Below, piece by piece: positions 7,626 to 13,918 of a DNA stretch of 15,927 nucleotides (position 1 is its first letter; the number at the start of each line of letters is the position of its first letter). This stretch comes from UMGS172 sp045637775 (GTDB lineage Bacteria > Bacillota > Clostridia > Oscillospirales > Acutalibacteraceae). A program made the position numbers and the translations under genes. The stretch is from assembly GCA_045637775.1 (NCBI GenBank), contig JAZUAC010000023.1:1-15927 (forward strand), written 5' to 3'. Under the pieces are notes generated by a model. It saw only the letters and a list, made by a program, of their open reading frames with translations. It made no database searches and was not told the origin of the DNA.

Positions 7626-8523
7626 TGTAAAGTTCACCTTGATTAAGGTTACAGTTTTCAAACTCTTTGTTGATGTAGTTTAATACACGCTTTTTGTCGG
7701 CCGACCACAAAGGTGCTATCAGTTCGCGTTTTGCACCGTCACCTGTTAATCGGTGAATCACCGTGCCGGGTGGCAAACGCTTGATGCAACCAATGAGCAA
7801 CTCGGTGTATTTTTCCAAAGAGGGAAGGTCAAATTGCTCTTCAAGGTACATCTTTTCGAGGTCGGTGCTTTTCAAAATGTGTAATAGGTGAAGCTTTATG
7901 CCGTTAAGCTTCATTTTGCCTATGTATTCAGCGGTTTCAAATATCATTTCATCGGTTTCAAATGGCAGACCGATTATCATGTGCGCAATCACTTCGATTT
8001 TTCGCTTTTTCAGTTCAAAAACCGCGTTTTCAAAGGTTTCCAGAGGATAGCCGCGTCGGATAAGCGTTGCGGTTGGTTCGTGTTTTGTTTGCAAGCCCAA
8101 TTCAACCCAAACAGGCTTGATTTGGTTTAATTTCTCCAAGAGGTCGAGAACATCATTCGGTAAGCAGTCGGGACGCGTGGCGATTGAAAGTGCTACAACA
8201 TCGGGGTGATTTATGGCTTCGGTGTATATCTGTTCAAGGTAATTTACCGGTGCATAAGTGTTAGTGTAATCTTGGAAATAGGCTATATACTTGCCGTTTT
8301 TGATTTTGTCACCAACTCGAAGTTTAGCACGGTCTAATTGTACGGTAATACTTTCGCATTTAGGCTCGGCAAAATCGCCTGAGCCTTTTTGTGAACAAAA
8401 TATACAACCGCGGGTGTCAATTTTGCCGTCTCGGTTAGGGCAGGTCATACCACCGCTGATGGTCAATTTATACACCTTGCACCCGAAACGTGCTTTTAGG
8501 TGTTCGCTCAAGCTGTTGTACAT
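7612..8523 (-). CDS. TIGR01212-family radical SAM protein (YhcC/YtqA type)
   Basis: Predicted cytosolic [4Fe-4S] radical SAM enzyme, 303 residues, the family's usual size. The cluster cysteines are C28, C40 and C43 in TCPNRDGKIDTRGCIFC, a C-x11-C-x2-C spacing specific to this family and unlike the common CxxxCxxC. YFQDYTNTYAP, ALSIATRPDCLP, WVELGLQTKHE and HMIIGLPFETDEM are typical barrel segments; the C-terminal half has the LHLLHILKST element. From memory, the Bacillus relative YtqA has been linked to tRNA wobble-uridine modification; I cannot verify that here. The ATG at 8523-8521 is preceded by GGCGGTGAG on the minus strand. Divergent from the lipid kinase gene and driven by an operator-bearing promoter. 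Confidence 0.92.
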   Translation of the reverse strand: MYNSLSEHLKARFGCKVYKLTISGGMTCPNRDGKIDTRGCIFCSQKGSGDFAEPKCESITVQLDRAKLRVGDKIKNGKYIAYFQDYTNTYAPVNYLEQIYTEAINHPDVVALSIATRPDCLPNDVLDLLEKLNQIKPVWVELGLQTKHEPTATLIRRGYPLETFENAVFELKKRKIEVIAHMIIGLPFETDEMIFETAEYIGKMKLNGIKLHLLHILKSTDLEKMYLEEQFDLPSLEKYTELLIGCIKRLPPGTVIHRLTGDGAKRELIAPLWSADKKRVLNYINKEFENCNLNQGELYIENQ

Positions 8524-8554
8524 TTTCTCACCGCCTTCAGTAAATTACTAATCC

Positions 8555-8585
8555 ATAAAACAATTATAAAACAATTGTTTTATAA
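8555..8585. promoter_or_regulatory. Palindromic operator with an extra half-site
   Basis: Positions 8564-8585 form a perfect 22-base palindrome centred on AACAATTGTT. The 11-base left half-site ATAAAACAATT also occurs directly adjacent at 8555-8565, giving two head-to-tail copies (8555-8565, 8566-8576) and one inverted copy. It fills the spacer and part of the -10 of the minus-strand radical SAM promoter, a classic repressor position. The palindrome is plain in the sequence; the binding protein is unknown. Confidence 0.7.
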
Positions 8586-8591
8586 GGTCAA
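8563..8591 (-). promoter_or_regulatory. Minus-strand promoter of the radical SAM gene
   Basis: On the minus strand TTGACC (8591-8586) and a perfect TATAAT (8568-8563) are 17 bases apart. The spacer is almost entirely occupied by the palindrome at 8564-8585. Transcription would start near 8555, about 30 bases before the ATG. Confidence 0.8.
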
Positions 8592-8614
8592 GAATGTTGT
8601 TAATTGAAAAGTGG

Positions 8615-8643
8615 TTGACAAACCGACGGAAATTTAATAAAAT
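8615..8643 (+). promoter_or_regulatory. Promoter of the lipid kinase-acyltransferase pair
   Basis: Perfect TTGACA (8615-8620) and TAAAAT (8638-8643) are 17 bases apart. The start point should fall near 8650, giving a short leader of about 20 bases. The -35 is 29 bases from the palindrome of the divergent promoter, so one regulator could affect both directions. Confidence 0.82.
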
Positions 8644-8670
8644 TACTGTGTATGGAAGTGGGTGTTTTGT

Positions 8671-9615
8671 GTGAAGTATATATTTATTGTAAATCCTGCC
8701 GCAGGTAAGCAGGATGCCACAAAATTTGTTGAAGATTCGGTTAAAAATCTTGATATTGACTATGAGATATATTGCACTAAATGTCAGGGTGATGCAACCG
8801 AGTTTGTGAAGTCGTTGGATTCAGATAATGAGTACCGCGTTTATGCTTGCGGTGGCGACGGTACCTTTAACGAGGTTGCTTCGGGTGCTGTAAACCGCGA
8901 AAACATCAGTGTTTCGGTTTTTCCGTGCGGTAGCGGTAACGACTACATAAAGTATTACGGTACGGTTGATGATTTTAAAGATATAGAGTCATTGATAAAC
9001 GGTGTCACAACTAAGGTTGACGCAATGCAGGTCAACGGTAAATATGCTGTGAATTTTGTCCATTTTGGACTTGATTCGGCTGTTTTGCAAACAATGATGA
9101 AGGTTCGCCGCAAAAAAATAATCGGTGGTAAGCACGCCTATACCACAGGCGTTGTCAAGGCACTTATCAACGGCATGAAGCACCATTGCACAGTTATGGT
9201 TGACGGAAAACAGCTTGGCGGTGATAAAATGCTGCTTTGTACTGCAGGTAACGGAAAATACGTCGGCGGCAAGTATAAATGTGCACCGAGGTCTGATAAT
9301 TCCGACGGGCTTTTAGAGGTTTGCCTTGTTAATCCTGTTTCAAGATTTAGATTTTTGACGCTTATGGGTGCCTATGAAAAGGGAACACACCTTGATGAAA
9401 AGCGTTTTGAAAAATACATCAATTATACCAAAGGAACCACCGTTGAGGTAAAGTCCACCAAGGATAAGGAAATGTCTTATTCTATAGACGGTGAATTGAA
9501 CTTTGCCAAAAGCTTTAAGGTTGAGATCTTGAAGCACGCATTGAATTTTGTCGTGCCGCGTCATCTTGCCGAAAAAAATGAAGTGTCAGAAAGGGAAGAG
9601 GAGCTTGTTCATTAA
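8671..9615 (+). CDS. Diacylglycerol kinase-family lipid kinase (YegS/DgkB type)
   Basis: Predicted cytosolic, membrane-associated kinase that transfers phosphate from ATP to a lipid, most likely diacylglycerol to phosphatidate, returning diacylglycerol left by lipoteichoic-acid-type synthesis to phospholipid pathways. The 314 residues match the family. The catalytic domain starts at once with YIFIVNPAAGK, followed by ACGGDGTFNE with GGDGT at 61-65 (nucleotide binding) and PCGSGNDY. The C-terminal beta domain includes the SIDGE element near the end. I chose the GTG at 8671, six bases after GGGTG (8660-8664), because it begins directly with the conserved strand; a GTG at 8662 is also in frame. 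The 3' end overlaps the acyltransferase gene. A different lipid substrate cannot be excluded. Confidence 0.9.
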   Translation: MKYIFIVNPAAGKQDATKFVEDSVKNLDIDYEIYCTKCQGDATEFVKSLDSDNEYRVYACGGDGTFNEVASGAVNRENISVSVFPCGSGNDYIKYYGTVDDFKDIESLINGVTTKVDAMQVNGKYAVNFVHFGLDSAVLQTMMKVRRKKIIGGKHAYTTGVVKALINGMKHHCTVMVDGKQLGGDKMLLCTAGNGKYVGGKYKCAPRSDNSDGLLEVCLVNPVSRFRFLTLMGAYEKGTHLDEKRFEKYINYTKGTTVEVKSTKDKEMSYSIDGELNFAKSFKVEILKHALNFVVPRHLAEKNEVSEREEELVH

Positions 9616-10417
9616 GATATATGCAGTATTGGCTGTTTTGGCCGAGACGAGCTTGTGTTTATTTGGGAATATACTAAACGGTTGGCAGGATTTTTGGAAG
9701 CCGATCGTTATGGCACTCGGCTTTTTTGTCAGCTTTATAATTCTGCATCTTTTGTTTTTGTTGGTGGTGTCATTCTTTTTCGATAAGAATAAAACATACG
9801 ATAAGCCTTCAAAATTCTGTAAATTTATGGTTGACCACACCGTTGATAGCGTTTTACAGCTGATGCGTGTTAAGATTGAGGTCAGCGGTATTGAAAAGAT
9901 ACCAACCGATCGCCGCTTTTTGCTTGTGTCGAATCACCGTTCGGGATTGGATCCGTTTGTATGCATTTCGCAGCTTATGGAGTATAATATCGCGTTTGTT
10001 TCCAAACCCGAAAACTTTAAGATTCCTATTGTCGGACCTTTTACAAGCAAGTGCTGTTATATGACCATCGACCGAGAAAATGCTCGAAATGCCATGAAGA
10101 CATTACATAAAGCTACCGAGTATGTCAAAAATGATACCGTTTCGGTCGGTATTTATCCCGAAGGTACAAGAAGTAAAACTGGTGAACTCTTGGAGTTTAA
10201 AGACGGTATTTTCTACGTTGCTAAAAAAGCATCGTGTCCGGTTGTTGTTATAACGGTTCAGAATACCGAAAAGATACTCAAGAATTTTCCGCTTAAAGGT
10301 ACAAAGGTTAGGTTAGATGTTCTCGAGGTGCTTTATCCCGAAAACTTTGAAACCAAGTCGACCCATGAAATAAGTGAAGAGGTTCGACAGAGGATGTATG
10401 AAAATTTAGGACAGTGA
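9578..10417 (+). CDS. 1-acyl-sn-glycerol-3-phosphate acyltransferase (PlsC family)
   Basis: Predicted membrane enzyme that adds a second acyl chain to lysophosphatidate, forming phosphatidate. The 279 residues begin with a basic stretch and two hydrophobic helices (about 10-30 and 42-68 of this start). The acyltransferase domain has NHRSGLD at 119-125, the HX4D catalytic motif, and EGTRS at 195-199, the glycerophosphate-binding motif. The start is uncertain. The ATG at 9578 gives a 38-base overlap with the kinase gene but has no clear ribosome site; a TTG at 9605 has AAGGGA (9591-9596) 8 bases upstream and removes nine residues. Translational coupling to the kinase is likely either way. Both neighbours produce phosphatidate, a coherent pair. 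The exact acyl acceptor is inferred from the family. Confidence 0.9.
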   Translation: MKCQKGKRSLFIKIYAVLAVLAETSLCLFGNILNGWQDFWKPIVMALGFFVSFIILHLLFLLVVSFFFDKNKTYDKPSKFCKFMVDHTVDSVLQLMRVKIEVSGIEKIPTDRRFLLVSNHRSGLDPFVCISQLMEYNIAFVSKPENFKIPIVGPFTSKCCYMTIDRENARNAMKTLHKATEYVKNDTVSVGIYPEGTRSKTGELLEFKDGIFYVAKKASCPVVVITVQNTEKILKNFPLKGTKVRLDVLEVLYPENFETKSTHEISEEVRQRMYENLGQ

Positions 10418-10421
10418 ATTT

Positions 10422-10469
10422 ACTCCCTTTAAAATGTTGCTATGCCAAACATTTCAAAGGGAGTTTTTG
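10422..10469 (+). terminator. Intrinsic terminator after the acyltransferase gene
   Basis: ACTCCCTTT (10422-10430) pairs with AAAGGGAGT (10456-10464). After one A/C mismatch, AAATGTT (10432-10438) pairs with AACATTT (10448-10454), leaving a 9-base loop. A run of five T starts within the stem end. The stem is strong and begins four bases after the stop codon. Confidence 0.92.
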
Positions 10470-10472
10470 TAC

Positions 10473-10501
10473 TTGAAAAAAAGTTGTTGTTATGTTAGAC
10501 T
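10473..10501 (+). promoter_or_regulatory. Probable promoter of the PAP2-radC pair
   Basis: TTGAAA (10473-10478) and TAGACT (10496-10501) are 17 bases apart, directly after the terminator and about 50 bases before the start codon. The -10 is weaker than the others in this window. Confidence 0.6.
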
Positions 10502-10553
10502 GTAACTATATTTGTTAAAGTTTGTCGAATACTGCAATATTGTGAGGTGAGTT

Positions 10554-11276
10554 GTGTTGGAAAAGTACCGTAGGGTCAGAAGGATTTTTATAAATGACTA
10601 TGCGGTTTTGCCGTTTATTCTTTGCACCGTTGCATTGGTCATGGCGTATTGGCTTACGCGTATTGTGAATTATAGCTTAAGGGGTACGGTTGAGACTTTT
10701 CACAATATAACCACCAAATACGATAATATGATAGATCCTGTGCCGTGGTGGACGATAATTTATTTTGGCTGTTATATTGTGTGGATAGTAAGTTTTCTGT
10801 GGGTCAGTAAGCAGGGTAAGGATATCAGTAACCGTATGCTGTTTGCAGATATGCTTTGCAAGCTTTTGTGTACCGCTATCTTTATTATTTATCCGACAAC
10901 GATGTCGCGGCCGGGTGTTCCCGAGGATGCTTTTGCATCACCGCTGTTGGAACTGCTTTATATGATTGATTCTCCCGATAATCTGTTCCCGTCTATGCAC
11001 TGTACTGCAAGTTGGTTTGCGGCACGGTATCCGGCAAGATGCCAAGCAATACCCAAATGGTATAAAGCGATTGCGTGGATATCACTGTTTTTGGTATTTG
11101 CTTCGGTGCTTTACACCAAGCAACACGTTATTGTCGATATTTTTGGCGGCATCATTGTAGCAGAGCTTTGTATACAGTTGAGTGAACGTACCAAGCTCTA
11201 CCGCTTGTTTAATAAATTAGATTTAGGAATTATTTTGGAAAAGAAAAATGAAAGAAAACAAGACACAGGGAACTAA
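10554..11276 (+). CDS. PAP2-family membrane phosphatase/phosphotransferase
   Basis: Predicted multi-spanning membrane protein of 240 residues with about five or six hydrophobic helices. PAP2 signatures are readable: SRPG with Arg119, PSMHCT with His149, and TKQHVIVD with His191 and Asp195 as the C-terminal His/Asp pair. The first motif lacks the standard K-x6-RP lysine spacing, and the third has TKQH instead of the usual SR, as in the inositolphosphotransferase-like PAP2 branch. It may dephosphorylate phosphatidate or a related lipid, opposing the two upstream enzymes, or may transfer a head group. The GTG at 10554 follows GAGGTGA (10544-10550); a TTG one codon later is an alternative. The 3' end overlaps the radC-like gene by 29 bases. 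The substrate is not readable. Confidence 0.85.
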   Translation: MLEKYRRVRRIFINDYAVLPFILCTVALVMAYWLTRIVNYSLRGTVETFHNITTKYDNMIDPVPWWTIIYFGCYIVWIVSFLWVSKQGKDISNRMLFADMLCKLLCTAIFIIYPTTMSRPGVPEDAFASPLLELLYMIDSPDNLFPSMHCTASWFAARYPARCQAIPKWYKAIAWISLFLVFASVLYTKQHVIVDIFGGIIVAELCIQLSERTKLYRLFNKLDLGIILEKKNERKQDTGN

Positions 11277-12006
11277 ACGAAATAAAGCAAATAGCTCGAA
11301 GCCCGGTATTCACGATGGTCACCGTCAGAGAATGAGGGAAAGGTTTAAGCAAACAGGCTTTAACGGTATGCAGGAACACGAAATGCTTGAAATGTTGTTG
11401 TATTACTCGGTTCCTCGAATGAATACAAATGAGTTTGCGCATGAGTTGATTGCACATTTTGGTTCGTTGGCAAATGTTTTTGAAGCCAATTATGAAGAAT
11501 TGGTCAAGGTGAACGGTATCGGTGAAAACTCGGCTTTTTTAATTAAGTTGATGCTACCGCTTTTTAATGCCTACAGCAAAAGTCCCGACAGGAAGAAATC
11601 CACAGTAAGGTTCGACGGTTCAAATGATTGCGGAGAATATTTAATGAATTATTATTCATGTATCCCCAATGAGGTTGTTGTGGTATTGTGCGTCGACCCG
11701 AAAGGCAAGCTTCTTGCTCTGGAGAAGGTTAGCGAAGGCGACGCGGTTAGCTGTTGCGTGAATTTCAGAAAGATAGTTGAGACCGTATTGAAGAATCCGC
11801 AAACGGCAGGAGTTATAATATCTCATAATCATCCCAACGGTGTTGCGTTACCCTCACACGAAGATATAGCTGCTACAACTAAAATGGTTAAATTGCTTGA
11901 GAGCATGAATATTAGACTTTATGATCACATAGTGGTTGCTCCTGATGATTTCGTTTCAATGGCATCGTCGAGAGGATTTAGTGATATTTTCAAGTGGAAC
12001 AATTGA
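11248..12006 (+). CDS. radC: RadC-family JAMM/MPN+ domain protein
   Basis: Predicted cytosolic member of the RadC (UPF0758) family. The biological role of the family is unsettled; the historical DNA-repair assignment of E. coli radC is doubtful. The N-terminal part (about 20-110) has a GHRQRMRERF segment and a helix-hairpin-helix-like VNGIGENSAFLIKLM stretch. The C-terminal domain has a complete JAMM metal site: His193 and His195 in SHNHPNG and Asp206 ten residues later, with Glu158 or Glu162 in the LEKVSEGD stretch as candidate catalytic glutamate. The length of 252 residues is near the usual 220-230 plus a short basic N-terminal tail. The ATG at 11248 lies inside the end of the PAP2 gene, with GGAAAAG just upstream, so the two share a transcript. 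Confidence 0.92.
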   Translation: MKENKTQGTKRNKANSSKPGIHDGHRQRMRERFKQTGFNGMQEHEMLEMLLYYSVPRMNTNEFAHELIAHFGSLANVFEANYEELVKVNGIGENSAFLIKLMLPLFNAYSKSPDRKKSTVRFDGSNDCGEYLMNYYSCIPNEVVVVLCVDPKGKLLALEKVSEGDAVSCCVNFRKIVETVLKNPQTAGVIISHNHPNGVALPSHEDIAATTKMVKLLESMNIRLYDHIVVAPDDFVSMASSRGFSDIFKWNN

Positions 12007-12042
12007 CTTTGATGCGTTTATGCGTAGGTAATTAAATAATCG

Positions 12043-12071
12043 TTGACAAACAGATTTTTTGGGGTTATACT
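12043..12071 (+). promoter_or_regulatory. Promoter of the cohesin-dockerin gene
   Basis: Perfect TTGACA (12043-12048) and TATACT (12066-12071) are 17 bases apart, starting 36 bases after the radC-like gene. The short leader contains the palindrome AGTTATAACT (12081-12090) and two copies of AGAGGAGTT (12078-12084 region and 12099-12107). Only the second copy is at ribosome-site distance from the ATG at 12115. Confidence 0.85.
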
Positions 12072-12114
12072 GTAAAGAGGAGTTATAACTACTTTTGTAG
12101 AGGAGTTTTGGTAT

Positions 12115-12834
12115 ATGAATAGAATTTTGAGAACTTCTATGGTTGTTGCATTACTGTTCACAATGTGCTTCTCCTGCTTCGCAGTGTCAGCTGAGGAGAA
12201 TGATGGCGGTTTTGAGTTTGCAGCTGATTGTGCAGAAGCAGTTAACGCAGGTGAGACTTTTGATGTTACCGTTAAGGCATCCCGTAACGACGGTATCACC
12301 GCACTTAGATTTTATGTTGAGTATGATGAATCGGTTCTCACTCTTAACGGAGTTACCGATGAAAAGCTTTTCGAAGGTGCAACTTTGAAGGATACAGCCA
12401 CTTCCCCTTTCTTGTATGTTTGGGCAGATGGCACAGCAACCGAGAACAACACTGCTACCGGTGATATCATTACCTTGAGTTTTACCGTTAAAGAAAATGT
12501 TACCGATGTTGCATCGACCTGTATCAAAATTGGAACTGCAGGAGCTAATGATATTCTTAATTCCGACCTGGTTCCTGTGTACACAAATGTTCTCGAGCTT
12601 AACGTTGGTGTTGTAGCTGCTGATCCTGTTGTGTTGGGCGATCTCACCGGTGATGACACCGTGGCCCCAGCCGATGCTGTTTATCTCATGTACTACTGCC
12701 TCAATGGTGATGCAGAGTACCCCTTGAACCAGGCATGCGATTTTAATAATGATGGCAATGTCGATTCTGATGATGCTGTTTACCTCTTGTACCATGTACT
12801 CTACGGCGAGGAGTATCCTTTGATAGCCGAATAA
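12115..12834 (+). CDS. Secreted cohesin plus type I dockerin protein (ScaC-like adaptor candidate)
   Basis: Predicted exported scaffold protein of 239 residues with no catalytic domain. A signal peptide (1-26) has a basic start, a hydrophobic core and a probable cut after AVSA. A cohesin-like beta domain spans about 33-165, with AGETFDVTVKAS, LRFYVEYDESVLTL and GDIITLSFTVKENV fitting the cohesin pattern. A dockerin spans about 174-236: two calcium loops, DLTGDDTVAPAD from Asp176 and DFNNDGNVDSDD from Asp209, each followed by a DAVYLxYxxLxG helix and an EYPL tail. Cys195 and Cys208 flank the first EYPL and could form a disulfide. There is no lipobox, sortase signal or C-terminal membrane anchor. 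AGGAG (12101-12105) is 9 bases before the ATG. It stands alone on its own promoter with no glycosidase nearby. Confidence 0.87.
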   Translation: MNRILRTSMVVALLFTMCFSCFAVSAEENDGGFEFAADCAEAVNAGETFDVTVKASRNDGITALRFYVEYDESVLTLNGVTDEKLFEGATLKDTATSPFLYVWADGTATENNTATGDIITLSFTVKENVTDVASTCIKIGTAGANDILNSDLVPVYTNVLELNVGVVAADPVVLGDLTGDDTVAPADAVYLMYYCLNGDAEYPLNQACDFNNDGNVDSDDAVYLLYHVLYGEEYPLIAE

Positions 12835-12881
12835 TTTAATACCTTTGTCCGGAGAATTGAGAATGGACATTTTGTGAATGT

Positions 12882-12910
12882 TTGCATATACTTCATTTTC
12901 TCGGCATATT
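12882..12910 (+). promoter_or_regulatory. Weak promoter candidate for the mgtC-like gene
   Basis: TTGCAT (12882-12887) and CATATT (12905-12910) are 17 bases apart. Both hexamers are imperfect. If used, the transcript would pass through the hairpin at 12929-12955 before reaching the gene. Confidence 0.3.
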
Positions 12911-12928
12911 GTTATTAACAAGTACTTT

Positions 12929-12967
12929 AGAAGCGGTGCATTCAGTACCGCTTCTTTATGTTTTTTT
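12929..12967 (+). terminator. Terminator-like hairpin before the mgtC-like gene
   Basis: AGAAGCGGT (12929-12937) pairs over 9 bp with ACCGCTTCT (12947-12955) around a 9-base loop. TTTATG and a run of seven T follow. It can terminate the cohesin-dockerin transcript, but the next ribosome site begins four bases after the T-run, so it also sits in the leader of the next gene. Confidence 0.8.
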
Positions 12968-12984
12968 GAAAAGGGGATATTAAT

Positions 12985-13662
12985 TTGGATAAGATACTTG
13001 AACTTATAAATGATTTTGGTTATGTTTCAATTGTGTTAAGACTTGTTCTTGCTGCTATTTTCGGAGGATTTATCGGAAGCGAAAGAGGCCGCCACGGCCG
13101 TGCTGCAGGTATGAGAACTCATATCTTGATTTGTATTGGTGCCGCTATGACCTCATTGACAGGATTGTTTATAGCGCATGTCGGTGCCACGGGTGATATT
13201 TCAAGAATTTCGGCACAGGTTATTTCGGGCATTGGTTTCCTTGGCGTTGGAACTATAATGGTTCGTAACAACTCAACCGTTACAGGTCTTACCACTGCTG
13301 CCGGTATGTGGGCAACCGCTGCAATCGGAATTGCTGTTGGTTACGGTTTTTACATAGCTGCATTGTTTGCAACGGCTATTTGCATCTTTACCGCAACCGT
13401 GCTTTCCAAACTTGAGAAGAACCGTAAGAACGTTATTCATTTATATGTAGAGATTTGTGATACTAAATCAACGGGTCGTGTTGTTGACGGTGTGCGTTCG
13501 ATAGATGGTGCCGTCAGCGCTGATTTGACTCAGCCTAAAAGCAACTGCCAGGGACACATCGGTTTGTTGGTTGATATCAGAATTGATAGCGACGCCGAGA
13601 ATATAAAGAACAAAATCTCTGAGCTTGACGGAGTTGATTTTGTTTTTGAGGAAATGTCGTAA
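12985..13662 (+). CDS. MgtC/SapB-family membrane protein
   Basis: Predicted inner-membrane protein of 225 residues. The N-terminal half has four or five hydrophobic helices with the family signature: GGFIGSERGRHGRAAGMRTHILICIGAA split over residues 28-55, including the conserved Glu-Arg and AGxRT, then SGIGFLGVGTIM and GLTTAAGMWATAAIG. The C-terminal part (about 150-225) is a soluble ACT-like domain. In Salmonella MgtC is linked to magnesium limitation and acts on the F-type ATP synthase; in commensal Firmicutes the role is not established. The TTG start at 12985 has AAGGGGA (12971-12977) 7 bases upstream; no ATG or GTG start fits as well. No magnesium (M-box) riboswitch is visible; the leader is too short. 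A hairpin lies just upstream. Confidence 0.92.
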   Translation: MDKILELINDFGYVSIVLRLVLAAIFGGFIGSERGRHGRAAGMRTHILICIGAAMTSLTGLFIAHVGATGDISRISAQVISGIGFLGVGTIMVRNNSTVTGLTTAAGMWATAAIGIAVGYGFYIAALFATAICIFTATVLSKLEKNRKNVIHLYVEICDTKSTGRVVDGVRSIDGAVSADLTQPKSNCQGHIGLLVDIRIDSDAENIKNKISELDGVDFVFEEMS

Positions 13663-13684
13663 AGCTAAAATACCATATATATTC

Positions 13685-13722
13685 AGCCGTATAAGGGAAA
13701 ATTTCCCTTATACGGCTTTTTT
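13685..13722 (+). terminator. Intrinsic terminator after the mgtC-like gene
   Basis: A perfect inverted repeat spans 13685-13717, with up to 15-16 base pairs around a short A/T-rich loop centred at 13701. Six T follow (13717-13722). It is among the strongest terminators in the window. Confidence 0.94.
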
Positions 13723-13768
13723 AGTATAAATTTACAAAAATAATAGTATAAATTATTGAAACATACAC

Positions 13769-13797
13769 TTGAAATATCGGTGACAGTATGCTATACT
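13769..13797 (+). promoter_or_regulatory. Promoter of the EF-G-like gene
   Basis: TTGAAA (13769-13774) and TATACT (13792-13797) are 17 bases apart. Transcription should start near 13804, giving a leader of roughly 115 bases, the longest in the window. Confidence 0.8.
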
Positions 13798-13839
13798 TAT
13801 TAAAAGGAAATAAAAACATCAAAAATTGTGGAAGAAAAC

Positions 13840-13910
13840 TGTGCAGATTGCACAACAAATTACTTAAAAATATATTAACCTCAATATATTTCAAATTTTT
13901 TAGCAGAGGA
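13840..13910 (+). promoter_or_regulatory. Structured AT-rich leader of the EF-G-like gene
   Basis: Two hairpins can form. TGTGCA (13840-13845) pairs with TGCACA (13849-13854). AAATATATT (13868-13876) pairs with AATATATTT (13883-13891) around the loop AACCTC. A run of six T follows at 13896-13901. The loop bases CCTC (13879-13882) complement GAGG of the ribosome site (13906-13909). This could be a weak attenuator or translational switch, or simply AT-rich DNA. Confidence 0.35.
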
Positions 13911-13918
13911 TGGTCAAT

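Noticed and set aside
9548..9577. Upstream TTG start for the acyltransferase gene at 9548
   Set aside because: It would extend the overlap with the kinase gene to 68 bases with no ribosome site and add residues before the natural basic-hydrophobic N-terminus.
12187..12921. Minus-strand open frame of 244 codons opposite the cohesin-dockerin gene
   Set aside because: The plus strand has a promoter, ribosome site, signal peptide and two domains. The antisense frame has none of these and resembles no family.
12835..12984. Magnesium riboswitch (M-box) before the mgtC-like gene
   Set aside because: The gap is only 150 bases, the conserved M-box core is not recognisable, and the single hairpin is a simple terminator type.
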